This document shows, one piece after another, positions 1 to 7,739 of a DNA stretch of 56,045 bases (positions within the stretch are counted from its first letter, which is position 1; every line of letters begins with the position of its first letter). The notes below the pieces were generated by a model. It was not told where the DNA came from. It was given only the letters and a program-made list of their open reading frames with translations, and made no database searches. Location of the stretch: the NCBI RefSeq assembly GCF_030652515.1, contig NZ_JAUSAR010000163.1, forward strand, positions 1-56,045, given 5' to 3'. The position numbers and the translations under genes are program-made. The stretch is from Aquabacterium sp. (GTDB lineage Bacteria; Pseudomonadota; Gammaproteobacteria; Burkholderiales; Burkholderiaceae_C).

Positions 1-82
1 GCAAGAGGATGGCGGGTTGCTCGGTCTGGATGAGGGCCTGGTAATCAACCCAGGACAACTCGTTCATGAACACGGTACGCAT
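1..82 (-). CDS. creatininase-family amidohydrolase, N-terminal fragment
   Basis: Only the first 27 codons are present; the gene runs off the left edge. The start MRTVFMNELSWVDYQALI is typical of the creatininase/creatinine amidohydrolase family, metal enzymes that hydrolyse cyclic or linear amide and amidine-like C-N bonds. A strong ribosome binding site (AGGAG, seven bases before the ATG) supports the start. It begins 14 bases after the SDR stop codon, so it is the fourth visible gene of the operon led by the guanidine-I riboswitch. The metal ligands lie beyond the edge and cannot be checked. The substrate is unknown; creatinine, a formamide or a guanidine-derived compound are all possible. 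Confidence 0.7.
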   Translation of the reverse strand, partial: MRTVFMNELSWVDYQALIQTEQPAILL

Positions 83-96
83 CAAGAAACTCCTGT

Positions 97-858
97 TCAA
101 GGCATCACCGACCCGCCGTTGGGCCCCAGCACCTGGCCGCAATAAAAGCGCGACAGGTCAGAGGCCAGGAACAGCGCGGTGTCGGCGATCTCCTCAGGTT
201 GCGCGAAGCGGTGCTGGGGGATGTCCATTTCCTTGTCCAGCCATTCGGGGCTCATGTGGGCGGGGGACAGCATGGCGGTCTCCACCGGCCCCGGCGCAAT
301 CGCGTTGACGCGGATGTGGGGCGCGAACTCGCGGGCCAAGGAGCGCGTCAGGCCGATCACACCGGCCTTGGCGGCGCAGTAAGGGGCAAAGCTTGCGCGG
401 CCCAGCAGGCCCAGGTCGGAGGCGATGTTGATGACCACGCCGCTACCCTGCATCACCATGCCGGGCAAGACGGCACGGCAGACCAGGAAGACCGAGGTGA
501 GGTCGGTGGCGATCATGCGGTCCCAATCGGCCAGGGTGGTGTCCAGGAAGGGCTTTTCCTGGATGATGCCCGCGCAGTTGACCAGGATGTCGATGGGGCC
601 CAACTCGGACACCACCGAGCGGACCATGGAGTCGACCGGGTAGGGGCGGGTCACGTCGGCCTCGATCACCATGGCGGAGGCGCCCAACGCGGCGGCCTCG
701 TCGCGCACGGCGGTGGCTTCGGCATCCCGGCCCCAGTGGTTGATGGCCACGGCTGCACCAGCTTTGGCAAAGCCCAGGGCGATGGCCCGGCCGATGCCGC
801 TGGCCGCGCCGGTGACCAGGGCCGTGCGGCCTTGCAGAGACAGGGTGGCCGCTTCCAT
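97..858 (-). CDS. short-chain dehydrogenase/reductase (SDR)
   Basis: A 253-residue classical SDR that oxidises an alcohol or reduces a carbonyl with NAD(P). The cofactor motif TGAASGIG is at residues 16-23, NCAG at 94-97, and the catalytic residues are Ser147, Tyr160 and Lys164 (YCAAK). The length is normal for a FabG-like cytosolic enzyme. The start codon lies one base after the desaturase stop, so the two are probably translationally coupled. In this operon it could oxidise the alcohol made by the upstream di-iron enzyme; that is inference. SDR sequence alone does not give the substrate. Confidence 0.9.
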   Translation of the reverse strand: MEAATLSLQGRTALVTGAASGIGRAIALGFAKAGAAVAINHWGRDAEATAVRDEAAALGASAMVIEADVTRPYPVDSMVRSVVSELGPIDILVNCAGIIQEKPFLDTTLADWDRMIATDLTSVFLVCRAVLPGMVMQGSGVVINIASDLGLLGRASFAPYCAAKAGVIGLTRSLAREFAPHIRVNAIAPGPVETAMLSPAHMSPEWLDKEMDIPQHRFAQPEEIADTALFLASDLSRFYCGQVLGPNGGSVMP

Positions 859-859
859 G

Positions 860-1873
860 TCAGACTGCCGTCAAGAAGGACACGCCCACCGCGCCCAGGA
901 AGCCATCGGCCCGGCCAGCACTCTCAGGCACCAACACTTCCCCATAGTCCACCGCCAGCACGCGCTTGACGCGGTTGATGTGGAAGCTGCGCAGCAACTG
1001 GCGCACCGGCACCACCTGCGCGTGCGTGTCGCCATACAGCTCGCGGTGCAATTTGGGCAGGCGGTGCCAAGGCTGGATGGGCTTCTCGTGATGCGCGTTG
1101 TGGAAGCCGAAGTTCAGCCACAGCATGTTCAGCACCGGGCTGTGAACGCCCACCACATTGCTGTAGGTGTTGGCCTGCTCATAGACCCGGTCGCGCACCT
1201 TGTCGGCCGGGATGGGCTGGTCGTCCATGATGGGGTATGCATCGTAGGTGTGCTGGAAGCAATCGGCAAAACGCAGCACGGTGATGAAGAGCAGGTAAGC
1301 CACGAAGTAGAGCAGCAAGGCCTTGAGCGAGACCCAGGCCAGCAGCGCGAAGGCCGCCGTGCGCACCAAGGCAATGCCGATGATGCGAGCGCGCATGGCC
1401 TTCTTGCGCTCATCGCGAAAAGGCAGCAACACGACGAAGCCACGCATTAGAAACTCCACCGCCGGGAAGTAGGCCCACTCCAGGGCCAACACGGTGTTTC
1501 GCAACCACGCGGGCGATCTGAGCAAGAAGCCGCGCGCATCGAAGGTGATCACATCTGCACGCTCCACGTGGTGGCGCATGTGCTTGCGGCGCATGTCGGC
1601 AAAGGCCGCATAGCAACTGCCATTGAGCCAGCTCATCAAGGTGCCCCAGCGCTCATTGGCCTCGGGCGTCTTGAAGATGGCCTGGTGGGCGAACTCGTGG
1701 ATGAAGTAGGCCGACCAGACCAGCGTCAAGCTCACCAGCATCACGCCCAGCACGTTGACGGCCCAGTGAGGGGCCACCAGCATGGCCACGCCGAGCGGGT
1801 AGCCCAGCAAGGTGAATGCGAGGGCCGCCACGTTGGGGGCCACGCCATCGGCATAGCGAAAGCTCTTGAACAT
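860..1873 (-). CDS. membrane fatty acid desaturase/hydroxylase-family di-iron protein
   Basis: A 337-residue integral membrane protein with the three histidine clusters of the fatty acid desaturase/alkane hydroxylase superfamily: HEFAHQ at 59-64, HMRHH at 98-102 and HNAHH at 258-262, the last inside FGFHNAHHEKP. These bind a di-iron centre that activates O2. Hydrophobic stretches near 15-57, 140-150 and 165-205 are membrane segments. Superfamily members desaturate lipids or hydroxylate small molecules. Its place between a nitrogen-type ABC binding protein and an SDR/creatininase, under a guanidine riboswitch, suggests it hydroxylates or dealkylates a nitrogen compound rather than a lipid; this is inference. 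It starts 16 bases after the binding-protein stop. Confidence 0.85.
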   Translation of the reverse strand: MFKSFRYADGVAPNVAALAFTLLGYPLGVAMLVAPHWAVNVLGVMLVSLTLVWSAYFIHEFAHQAIFKTPEANERWGTLMSWLNGSCYAAFADMRRKHMRHHVERADVITFDARGFLLRSPAWLRNTVLALEWAYFPAVEFLMRGFVVLLPFRDERKKAMRARIIGIALVRTAAFALLAWVSLKALLLYFVAYLLFITVLRFADCFQHTYDAYPIMDDQPIPADKVRDRVYEQANTYSNVVGVHSPVLNMLWLNFGFHNAHHEKPIQPWHRLPKLHRELYGDTHAQVVPVRQLLRSFHINRVKRVLAVDYGEVLVPESAGRADGFLGAVGVSFLTAV

Positions 1874-1889
1874 GGTGCCCCCTGCAGCT

Positions 1890-2885
1890 TTATTTCTTGA
1901 TCAGCGCATTGACGAACTGCGCATCGAAGGTCGACTCGGTGGGCGGGATCGTGGTGATCTGGCCCTTGGCCTTCAGCAGCGTGCCGATGATCTCGCCGCT
2001 GGCGAAGTAGGAGGTGGTTTCCTTGCCCTTGGCAAAGGCCTTGGGCATCTCACTCAGCGCGATGTTGTGCACGCCGGTGAGCTGCTCTTTGACCTCTTTG
2101 GCCGACACGCCCATGGCCTTGCCGATGATGGCGGCGGCCTCATCGGGCTTGGCCTTCATGTAGGCCATGCCATCCAGGTAGCCCTTGATGACGCCCGAGA
2201 TCTCGGTGGGCATGGACGCGATTTTCTTTTCGTCGAACACCAGCACGTCGGCGATCAGGCCGGGCGCGTCTTTGGACGAAAACACCACGTGGAACTTCTT
2301 GCCACCGCCCTGGCTCAGGATCTGCGACAGGCTGGGCTCGTAGGTCACGCCGATGGGCAACTGGCCCGAGGCCATGCCAGCGGGCACGGTTTCTGGCGTC
2401 ATGCTGACGGCGGTGATGTCCTTGTCGGTCAGCTTGTTGACCTTCAGGGCATAAGACAGCAGGAAGTCGGAGGGCGAAAGCGGGTTGAAGCCGATCTTCT
2501 TGCCCTTGAACTCGCTCACCTTGGTGATGGCCTTGGTGGCCACGATGGCGTCACCGCCATTGGAGTAGTCGATGGGCATCACCACCTTCTGCATGCGGCC
2601 TGCCGCGACCTGGCCGATGACCTGGTCATACGTGAGCATGCCGCCATCGACCGCGCCACTGGTGATGGCCGAGGGGATCAGGGCCGGGTCACTGAAGATC
2701 TGCAGCGAGACCTTGAGGTTGTATTTCTTGAAGAGGTCCAGCGCTTCGGCCACGTAGAAGGGCCCGTAGCCGATCCACACGACGGTGCCGATTTTCAGGG
2801 AGGTGGCGGCCATGGACGCGCCGGTGACCAGGGAAAAGGCCAGCGCGGTGGCGGCCTGGAGAACGCGAAGACGGGGAAATGCCAT
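1890..2885 (-). CDS. ABC transporter substrate-binding protein (NMT1/SsuA/TauA-like)
   Basis: A 331-residue periplasmic binding protein of the nitrate/sulfonate/taurine type. A signal peptide covers about residues 1-26, with cleavage near SMA-AT. The mature start TSLKIGTVVWIGYGPFYVA is the usual ligand-binding strand and loop of SsuA/ThiY-like proteins. I place the start at the ATG at 2885, which has GGAG nine bases upstream, rather than at the in-frame TTG at 2907-2909. It is the first gene after the guanidine-I riboswitch. Relatives of this family occur in guanidine-riboswitch operons, so guanidine or a substituted guanidine is the likely ligand. The permease and ATPase are not in the window and may lie beyond the left edge. 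Confidence 0.88.
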   Translation of the reverse strand: MAFPRLRVLQAATALAFSLVTGASMAATSLKIGTVVWIGYGPFYVAEALDLFKKYNLKVSLQIFSDPALIPSAITSGAVDGGMLTYDQVIGQVAAGRMQKVVMPIDYSNGGDAIVATKAITKVSEFKGKKIGFNPLSPSDFLLSYALKVNKLTDKDITAVSMTPETVPAGMASGQLPIGVTYEPSLSQILSQGGGKKFHVVFSSKDAPGLIADVLVFDEKKIASMPTEISGVIKGYLDGMAYMKAKPDEAAAIIGKAMGVSAKEVKEQLTGVHNIALSEMPKAFAKGKETTSYFASGEIIGTLLKAKGQITTIPPTESTFDAQFVNALIKK

Positions 2886-2939
2886 TGGAAGCTCCGGTTG
2901 AGGGGACAAGCGCAGGGGCGAGACGATGTGGATCGTCGC

Positions 2940-3040
2940 TCTCCCGGGCTTTTGTCCCTCCGTGGAGCCTCTTGCGAGGCCGGGGCACTCTTGGACCAGA
3001 CAAAGATGGCTTGGCAGTCAACCATCGATCGGAACCCTAG
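2940..3040 (-). promoter_or_regulatory. guanidine-I (ykkC) riboswitch
   Basis: Reading the minus strand, the leader contains the hallmark blocks of the ykkC/guanidine-I aptamer in the right order: CTAGGGTTCCG (3030-3040), GTCTGGTCCAAGAG, then CACGGAGGGACAAAAG followed by CCCGGGAGA ending at 2940. Between them CCTCGCAAGAGG forms a stem-loop. Guanidine-I riboswitches turn genes on when guanidinium binds. Downstream, a short hairpin GACGAT-CCAC-ATCGTC (2922-2937) precedes the GGAG ribosome binding site; no U-tract follows, so control may be translational, but the expression platform is not certain. The ppGpp and PRPP variants of the ykkC fold differ at a few positions I cannot test here; gene context favours guanidine. 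Confidence 0.92.
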
Positions 3041-3111
3041 TGCCCCTCAGTAGATGATCCGCGCACCTTTTCAGAGATGCACCAAAATCGCTCCACCTGC
3101 ACAGGTGCTGA

Positions 3112-3127
3112 TGCAATAGGTGTGCCA
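3112..3127 (-). promoter_or_regulatory. sigma-54 (RpoN) promoter, -24/-12
   Basis: The minus strand reads TGGCAC-ACCTA-TTGCA, an exact match to the -24/-12 consensus TGGCAC-N5-TTGCA. It lies just after the stop codon of the VWA gene. Transcription would begin around 3100, about 60 bases before the riboswitch aptamer. It implies activation by NtrC or a similar enhancer-binding protein, so the guanidine operon would need both nitrogen limitation and ligand. An inverted repeat CACCTG-TG-CAGGTG lies downstream of the -12 element, at about 3094-3107. Confidence 0.85.
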
Positions 3128-3137
3128 GCAGGCTTGA

Positions 3138-4790
3138 TCACGCGGCGGTGAGCCAGCGGTACAGGCCGCACAGCCGCGTCGGCAAGGTCAAGGCGTTCTC
3201 CACGATGTGGTAATTGCGCCAGCCAAAGATGCGGCGCGCATAGGTGTCGGCGCGCGGATCCACGACCAGGCCATGCACTTGCAACCCGGCAGAGCGCGCC
3301 GCGTGGGTGGCATGGCGCGCGTCTTCCACCAGGTGGTGCGGCGTGTGAACGTCGATGTCGGAGGGCGCACCATCGGTCAGCACCAGGATGGCTTTCAAGT
3401 CGTTCGATTCTTCGGCCAGACTGGCGGTGGCGTGGCGCAAGGCCGCACCCAAACGGGTTGAGTGGCGCCCCGGCGCGGATGACAGCACCGTGCGTGCGGC
3501 CCCATCGATGGGCGCGCCGAAATCGATCAGGCGGTAGTAGCTGACCTCCGAACGGGTGTTGGACGAGAAGCCATGCACGGCGATGCGATCGCCCCTGGCG
3601 TGCACGGCATCCGCCAGCATCAGGGTGGCGCGCTTCTCCAGGTCGAGGAAGGACTGGCCGCCATCGCCCAGGGGGTCGTTCGTGGACTCGGACAAATCCA
3701 GCAAGACCAGGATGCTGGCCGGGGTGTCAGCCGTGGCCCGGCGTGTGAAGAAGCGTGATTCAGCGGAGCGTCGGGAGCGGTGTTCCACCATGAACTCCAC
3801 CACCGCGTTGAGGTCGAGCTCATCACCTTCGGCTTGACGCCGCAGGCGGCGCCCGCCATTCAGGTGCAGCGAACGCTTCAGGGCGATGGGCACAGCGGAG
3901 ACCGGATGCACCAGTTTGGACGCATGCCGCCAAGGCGGCAACTTCTCGATCACGGTGCACCAATCCTGGCGCAGCAGCGACAGGCGGTGGTCCCACTCCG
4001 GGTAGTGGTGCTGGCTCAGGGCCACCTCTTCGGCGAGCACCTCCGCCGCCGCGCCGCCCGCAGGCTGGTCCAAGGCCTGAGGCTGGCGTTGCTGTGGCAC
4101 GTGCAAGGCCTGCTCGGGCGGTGGATCGGCCGACGAGACCTCGTGATGCCACAGGAAGGTGTTGTCGTCTCGGTATGGCGCCGAGACCTGATATTGCCCA
4201 GGCCTGAAGGCCACGCGTGTCTGGCCCAGGTCGTGCACCAAATTCAAGGCGATCTGCCGGAAGCCTTCGCGGTCATGCAGGTCGGCCGCTTGCGCTTCAA
4301 ACAAGGTGCGGGCCTTTTGGACCCAAGGGTGACCGTCCCGGTAGTTCGGGTCCATCAACGCCAGATCCAGGCGGGAGATCAGCGCGGCAAAGCCGACGCC
4401 TTCGGGCTGAACGGCCAGGCGCAAGGGCGCCAGGAACCAGTCGCGCATGCCGGGGTGGTCGCGCAGCAGCAGGCGTTCGACGCGCGCGTCTTCCAGCGCC
4501 GAAATCAGGGCCACGGACATCGGTTTGAGGCCGGCGGAGGGCACCGATGGCTTTGAATACTTCAAGTGGGCCACGGCGTGCGCGATGGCGGCTCGGCCCA
4601 ACTGGTGCAGGTCAAGGCCCTGTGGCACAGGCAAGTCATCGGGCAGCAGCAAATGGGTGGGCGTCAGCACGGGGCGCGAAGGCAGTCCTTCTGGTGCCAA
4701 AGATCCGCCCGGCTGCAGGACGAGATCTCGGCCCCACAAACCCAGCGCCAACCAGCGCAGGGAGGGCAAGGCAGTCAGCCAAGCACTCAT
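3138..4790 (-). CDS. von Willebrand factor A domain protein, NorD/CbbO-like
   Basis: A 550-residue protein with a C-terminal VWA domain. The metal (MIDAS) motif is DLSES at 365-369, with Thr445 and TDG at 472-474 supplying the other ligands. The long N-terminal part (about 1-340), rich in Leu and with a conserved-looking LEDARVERLL segment, resembles the NorD/CbbO arrangement. Partners of this type work with a MoxR-class AAA+ ATPase to remodel or activate a client enzyme, as in Rubisco activation (CbbQ/CbbO) or nitric oxide reductase assembly (NorQ/NorD). The start overlaps the ATPase stop by four bases (ATGA). By position its client could be AmiE. Confidence 0.82.
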   Translation of the reverse strand: MSAWLTALPSLRWLALGLWGRDLVLQPGGSLAPEGLPSRPVLTPTHLLLPDDLPVPQGLDLHQLGRAAIAHAVAHLKYSKPSVPSAGLKPMSVALISALEDARVERLLLRDHPGMRDWFLAPLRLAVQPEGVGFAALISRLDLALMDPNYRDGHPWVQKARTLFEAQAADLHDREGFRQIALNLVHDLGQTRVAFRPGQYQVSAPYRDDNTFLWHHEVSSADPPPEQALHVPQQRQPQALDQPAGGAAAEVLAEEVALSQHHYPEWDHRLSLLRQDWCTVIEKLPPWRHASKLVHPVSAVPIALKRSLHLNGGRRLRRQAEGDELDLNAVVEFMVEHRSRRSAESRFFTRRATADTPASILVLLDLSESTNDPLGDGGQSFLDLEKRATLMLADAVHARGDRIAVHGFSSNTRSEVSYYRLIDFGAPIDGAARTVLSSAPGRHSTRLGAALRHATASLAEESNDLKAILVLTDGAPSDIDVHTPHHLVEDARHATHAARSAGLQVHGLVVDPRADTYARRIFGWRNYHIVENALTLPTRLCGLYRWLTAA

Positions 4791-5602
4791 GCACCTGCCT
4801 CTCGCCCGAACTGCGCTTCCACGAAATCACGCAGCGTGCGGGTCATGTCGGGGTCGTCGGTCAAGGCATGGGTCAAGGCCATGTCGCAGCTTTCACGCGC
4901 GCCCAGACCCGAGCTCAGCAACAGGCCGGCGTAGATCAGCATGCGGGTCGACATGCCTTCGTCCAGCCCCCGGCCCTTCAAGGCCCGCGATTGGTGGGCA
5001 ATGCGCACCAGCTTGGTGGCCACGTCCAAGGCGATGCCGGTTTCGTGCGCCACGATGCCCGCTTCGATCTCGCACGGTGGGTAGTCGAACTCCAGTGCCG
5101 CGAAGCGCTGGCGGGTCGAGGCTTTCATGTCCTTGGAGCGGCTTTGGTAGCCGGGGTTGCAGGACACGATCAACTGGAAGTCGGGGTGGGCGTGCACCAC
5201 CTCGCCTTTTTTATCCAGCGGCAGCATGCGGCGCGCATCGGTGAGCGGGTGGATGACCACGGTGGTGTCCTGGCGGGCCTCGACCACCTCGTCGAGGTAG
5301 CAGATGCCGCCATGGCGCACGGCCAGGGTCAGCGGCCCGTCGTGCCAGGTCGTGCCTTCGGCATCCAGCAGATAACGCCCCACCAGGTCGGACGCCGTCA
5401 TGTCTTCGTTGCAGGCCAGCGTGACCAAGGGGCGGTCAAGCTTCCAGGCCATGTGCTCGACGAAGCGCGTCTTGCCACAACCGGTGGGGCCCTTCAGCAG
5501 CAAGGGCATGCGGTGCCGCCAGGCGTGCTCGAACAGCGCGACCTCGTTGCCGGTCGCCTGGTAGAAGGGCTCGACGCGGATGCGGTAGGTGTCGAGCGCC
5601 AT
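4787..5602 (-). CDS. MoxR-class AAA+ ATPase, NorQ/CbbQ-like
   Basis: A 271-residue AAA+ ATPase. Walker A is GPTGCGKT (about 38-45) and Walker B is ICYLDEV; SCNPGYQSRSKDM is the typical CbbQ/NirQ/NorQ segment and STRQRF carries an arginine-finger-like residue. The start chosen is MALDTYRIRVEPF, two bases after the amidase stop; a longer in-frame version would overlap amiE by 120 bases and lacks family-like sequence. Known family members form hexamers that, with a VWA partner, remodel a specific enzyme. The tight amiE-ATPase-VWA order suggests a chaperone for the amidase or for a nearby enzyme. P. aeruginosa amiB is a different ATPase next to amiE, so an ATPase with an amidase has precedent. 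Confidence 0.88.
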   Translation of the reverse strand: MALDTYRIRVEPFYQATGNEVALFEHAWRHRMPLLLKGPTGCGKTRFVEHMAWKLDRPLVTLACNEDMTASDLVGRYLLDAEGTTWHDGPLTLAVRHGGICYLDEVVEARQDTTVVIHPLTDARRMLPLDKKGEVVHAHPDFQLIVSCNPGYQSRSKDMKASTRQRFAALEFDYPPCEIEAGIVAHETGIALDVATKLVRIAHQSRALKGRGLDEGMSTRMLIYAGLLLSSGLGARESCDMALTHALTDDPDMTRTLRDFVEAQFGREAGA

Positions 5603-5604
5603 CT

Positions 5605-6642
5605 TCACCGGTGCGTGGGTGGCGTGTTGGGGATCCCCTCGATGGGGCACTCGGGGGTGCCCGCAGTCGAACGGGTGATGGCCTCCACCATCTCGCGCGT
5701 GCCCTCGGGGTCGTTCACCCACTTGCCGTAGAACTCGAAGGGGCAGGCCGCCACGCCCTTGGCGTCTTCGCCCGAGTTGATCTTGCCGGTGTAGCCCCGG
5801 TGCACCAGCTTGTAGAGGTGGTTGTTGGACTGCTGGTTCTTGCGCGCATCGCGGATCGAGCTCATGGACATCTCGGCGTACTGGATGCCCATCTCTTCAG
5901 TGCCGCACTCGCCCAGGCTGCGGCCGTCGTAGCCCACCAAGGCCGAGTGGCCGAAGTAGCTGTAGACACCATCGAAGCCGGTGGCGTTGGCCACGGCCAC
6001 GTAGACGTTGTTCATCCAGGCCATGCACTTGGCCACCATGATCTGCTGCTCTTTGGCGGGGTACATGTAGCCCTGGCAGCGCACGATGAGTTCGGCGCCG
6101 CGCATGGCGCAGTCGCGCCAGATCTCGGGGTAGTTGCCGTCGTCGCAGATGATCAGGCTGACCTTCATGCCCTTGGGGCCGTCGGACACGTAAGTGCAGT
6201 TGCCCGGGTACCAGCCCTCGATGGGCGTCCACGGCATGATCTTGCGGTACTTCTGGACGATCTCGCCCTGGTTGTTCATCAAGATGAGCGTGTTGTAGGG
6301 CGCCTTGTTGGGGTGCTCTTCGTGGCGCTCGCCGGTGAGCGAGAACACGCCCCACACATTGGCCTTGCGGCAGGCGGCCGCGAAGATCTCGGTTTCTTCG
6401 CCGGGCACGGTCGAGGCAGTGTCGTACATCTCCTGGGCGTCGTACATGATGCCGTGGGTTGAGTATTCCGGAAACACCACCAGGTCCATGCCGGGCAGGC
6501 CCTGCTTCATGCCGACCAGCATTTCGCCGATCTTGCGGGCGTTGGCCAGCACTTCGGCCTTGGTGTGCAGGCGGGGCATCTTGTAGTTGACGACGGCCAC
6601 GCCAACGGTGTCGTTGCTGCTGCCAATGTCTCCGTGTCTCAT
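5605..6642 (-). CDS. amiE: aliphatic amidase (nitrilase superfamily)
   Basis: A 345-residue aliphatic amidase that hydrolyses short-chain amides such as acetamide, acrylamide or propionamide to the acid and ammonia. The N-terminus [16 protein letters not shown] is nearly that of the Pseudomonas enzyme, and the catalytic triad falls exactly at Glu59, Lys134 and Cys166. The start at 6642 has AGGAG seven bases upstream; an upstream in-frame extension of 23 codons is unlikely. It is cytosolic and probably hexameric, as known for the family. It heads a three-gene operon with a NorQ-like ATPase and a VWA protein. The amiC/amiR/amiS regulators and transporter of Pseudomonas are absent here. Confidence 0.95.
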   Translation of the reverse strand: MRHGDIGSSNDTVGVAVVNYKMPRLHTKAEVLANARKIGEMLVGMKQGLPGMDLVVFPEYSTHGIMYDAQEMYDTASTVPGEETEIFAAACRKANVWGVFSLTGERHEEHPNKAPYNTLILMNNQGEIVQKYRKIMPWTPIEGWYPGNCTYVSDGPKGMKVSLIICDDGNYPEIWRDCAMRGAELIVRCQGYMYPAKEQQIMVAKCMAWMNNVYVAVANATGFDGVYSYFGHSALVGYDGRSLGECGTEEMGIQYAEMSMSSIRDARKNQQSNNHLYKLVHRGYTGKINSGEDAKGVAACPFEFYGKWVNDPEGTREMVEAITRSTAGTPECPIEGIPNTPPTHR

Positions 6643-6697
6643 GGGGAACTCCTGGTGGGAAAGGGTGGTGACTCCTTCAAAGCAAGAATCGGACAAG

Positions 6698-6741
6698 CCA
6701 AAAAGGCCCACACCGGAACGAGTCGGTCTGGACCTTTTTGG
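6698..6741 (-). terminator. strong hairpin, probable terminator of the dioxygenase gene
   Basis: CCAAAAAGG (6698-6706) pairs with CCTTTTTGG (6733-6741), and the stem continues inward with CCACACC/GGTCTGG, with one mismatch, around a ten-base loop. It lies just after the stop codon of the minus-strand dioxygenase gene and before amiE. The T-run is inside the stem rather than after it, so termination is inferred from position. Confidence 0.5.
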
Positions 6742-6753
6742 CCTTTTGGGCCT

Positions 6754-7626
6754 TCAAGCCGAAATGCCCACCGTCAACGTGGCCGCGTAGCCATTGACGA
6801 TGTCGCCGGTGACACTCGCCACCTGCAAGGTCACGCCATCGCTGAACACGTTGTCGGTGGCAAAGCTGATCTGGCTCAGGTTGCTGATGCTGGCGCTGTA
6901 CCCGATGGCGCCGTTGTAGACGGTCTGGCACACGTCCACCGGAAACGCCAATTGCGAGGTTCTGAGCTTGTTGCTGTACTGCGTGGCCACATTGGCCGAT
7001 CGGTAGATCTCGAAGTGCATGTGAGGCATGCGGCCCGAGTAGCAGCCCGGGAAGATGGTGGTGAAGGTCACCACCCCACCACTGTCGGTGGACTGCACAC
7101 CACGCAGGTAGTTCTCGTCCGTGATGCCCGAGGAGTACATGGAGTACTTGCCATCCCGATCGCAGTGCCACAGGTAGATGGCGTAGCCCGACAGGTCGGC
7201 ACAACTGGCCGCCGTGTTGACCAGCCTGAGTTCGATGGTGAGGGGCACCCCGGCCGCCACGCCCGTGGAGCCAGCGATGCTGGCACGGATGTCGCTGCGC
7301 ACGATGCCGCTCAAGGCCAGCGCGTTGGCGATTGACCCGTTGCTGGTGTTCGAGCCATCGCCTGGGTAAGGGCCGGCGGTTTCTTCGGGGATGACCGAGC
7401 AGGAGGCTGTGGTTCCGCTGCCGGTGGTGGTGGTCGATGTGGTGGTGTTGCTGCCAGAAGCGCTGCTGGACGAGTCGGCGTCATCACCGCCACCGCCGCA
7501 GCCGAGCAGGGCCGTGGTGCCAGCGCCCACCAGCCAGCGCAGGGCTTGCCGACGCCTCGCAGCGGCATGCTGGATCGTTTGCAGGTCGTGGGCCAGGCCC
7601 TGATCGTGGTCGTGCAGCTCGTGCAT
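6754..7626 (-). CDS. exported intradiol ring-cleavage dioxygenase-like lipoprotein
   Basis: A 290-residue protein. The N-terminus has RRRQALRWL, then a hydrophobic run and the lipobox LLGC (Cys43), so it looks like a Tat-exported lipoprotein. A Gly/Ser/Thr-rich linker (44-76) follows. The dioxygenase fold (about 80-290) keeps candidate Fe(III) ligands Tyr161, Tyr196, His202 and His204 (YSGRMPHMH). Known intradiol enzymes cleave catechols, but exported, linker-bearing homologues of this kind have mostly unknown substrates. The start at 7626 has AAGG upstream; an extension to 7668 is possible. A paralogue lies at 10438-11274 across the two-component system. The protein may act on catechol or polyphenol groups outside the cell. 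Confidence 0.8.
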   Translation of the reverse strand: MHELHDHDQGLAHDLQTIQHAAARRRQALRWLVGAGTTALLGCGGGGDDADSSSSASGSNTTTSTTTTGSGTTASCSVIPEETAGPYPGDGSNTSNGSIANALALSGIVRSDIRASIAGSTGVAAGVPLTIELRLVNTAASCADLSGYAIYLWHCDRDGKYSMYSSGITDENYLRGVQSTDSGGVVTFTTIFPGCYSGRMPHMHFEIYRSANVATQYSNKLRTSQLAFPVDVCQTVYNGAIGYSASISNLSQISFATDNVFSDGVTLQVASVTGDIVNGYAATLTVGISA

Positions 7627-7704
7627 GGGTGCCTTGTCGTTGATGCCCGGGCACGTCTTGCCCGTCAACGCATTACAGCGACCCTGTTTATCGGGCGTTT
7701 AGCC

Positions 7705-7730
7705 GCTTTGTGTCCAGCACGACACAAAGC
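7705..7730. promoter_or_regulatory. perfect 10-bp inverted repeat, possible operator
   Basis: GCTTTGTGTC (7705-7714) and GACACAAAGC (7721-7730) are exact inverted repeats with a six-base spacer. The site lies between the kinase stop (7740) and the dioxygenase start (7626) and can also form a hairpin without a T-run. The half-site TGTGTCCAG recurs near 9697, upstream of the response regulator and PEP-CTERM gene. Confidence 0.5.
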
Positions 7731-7739
7731 CACTGAACG

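Noticed and set aside
6643..6753. A possible sigma-54 promoter for amiE (TTGGC...TTGC)
   Set aside because: The spacing between the GG and GC elements is four bases too long for RpoN.
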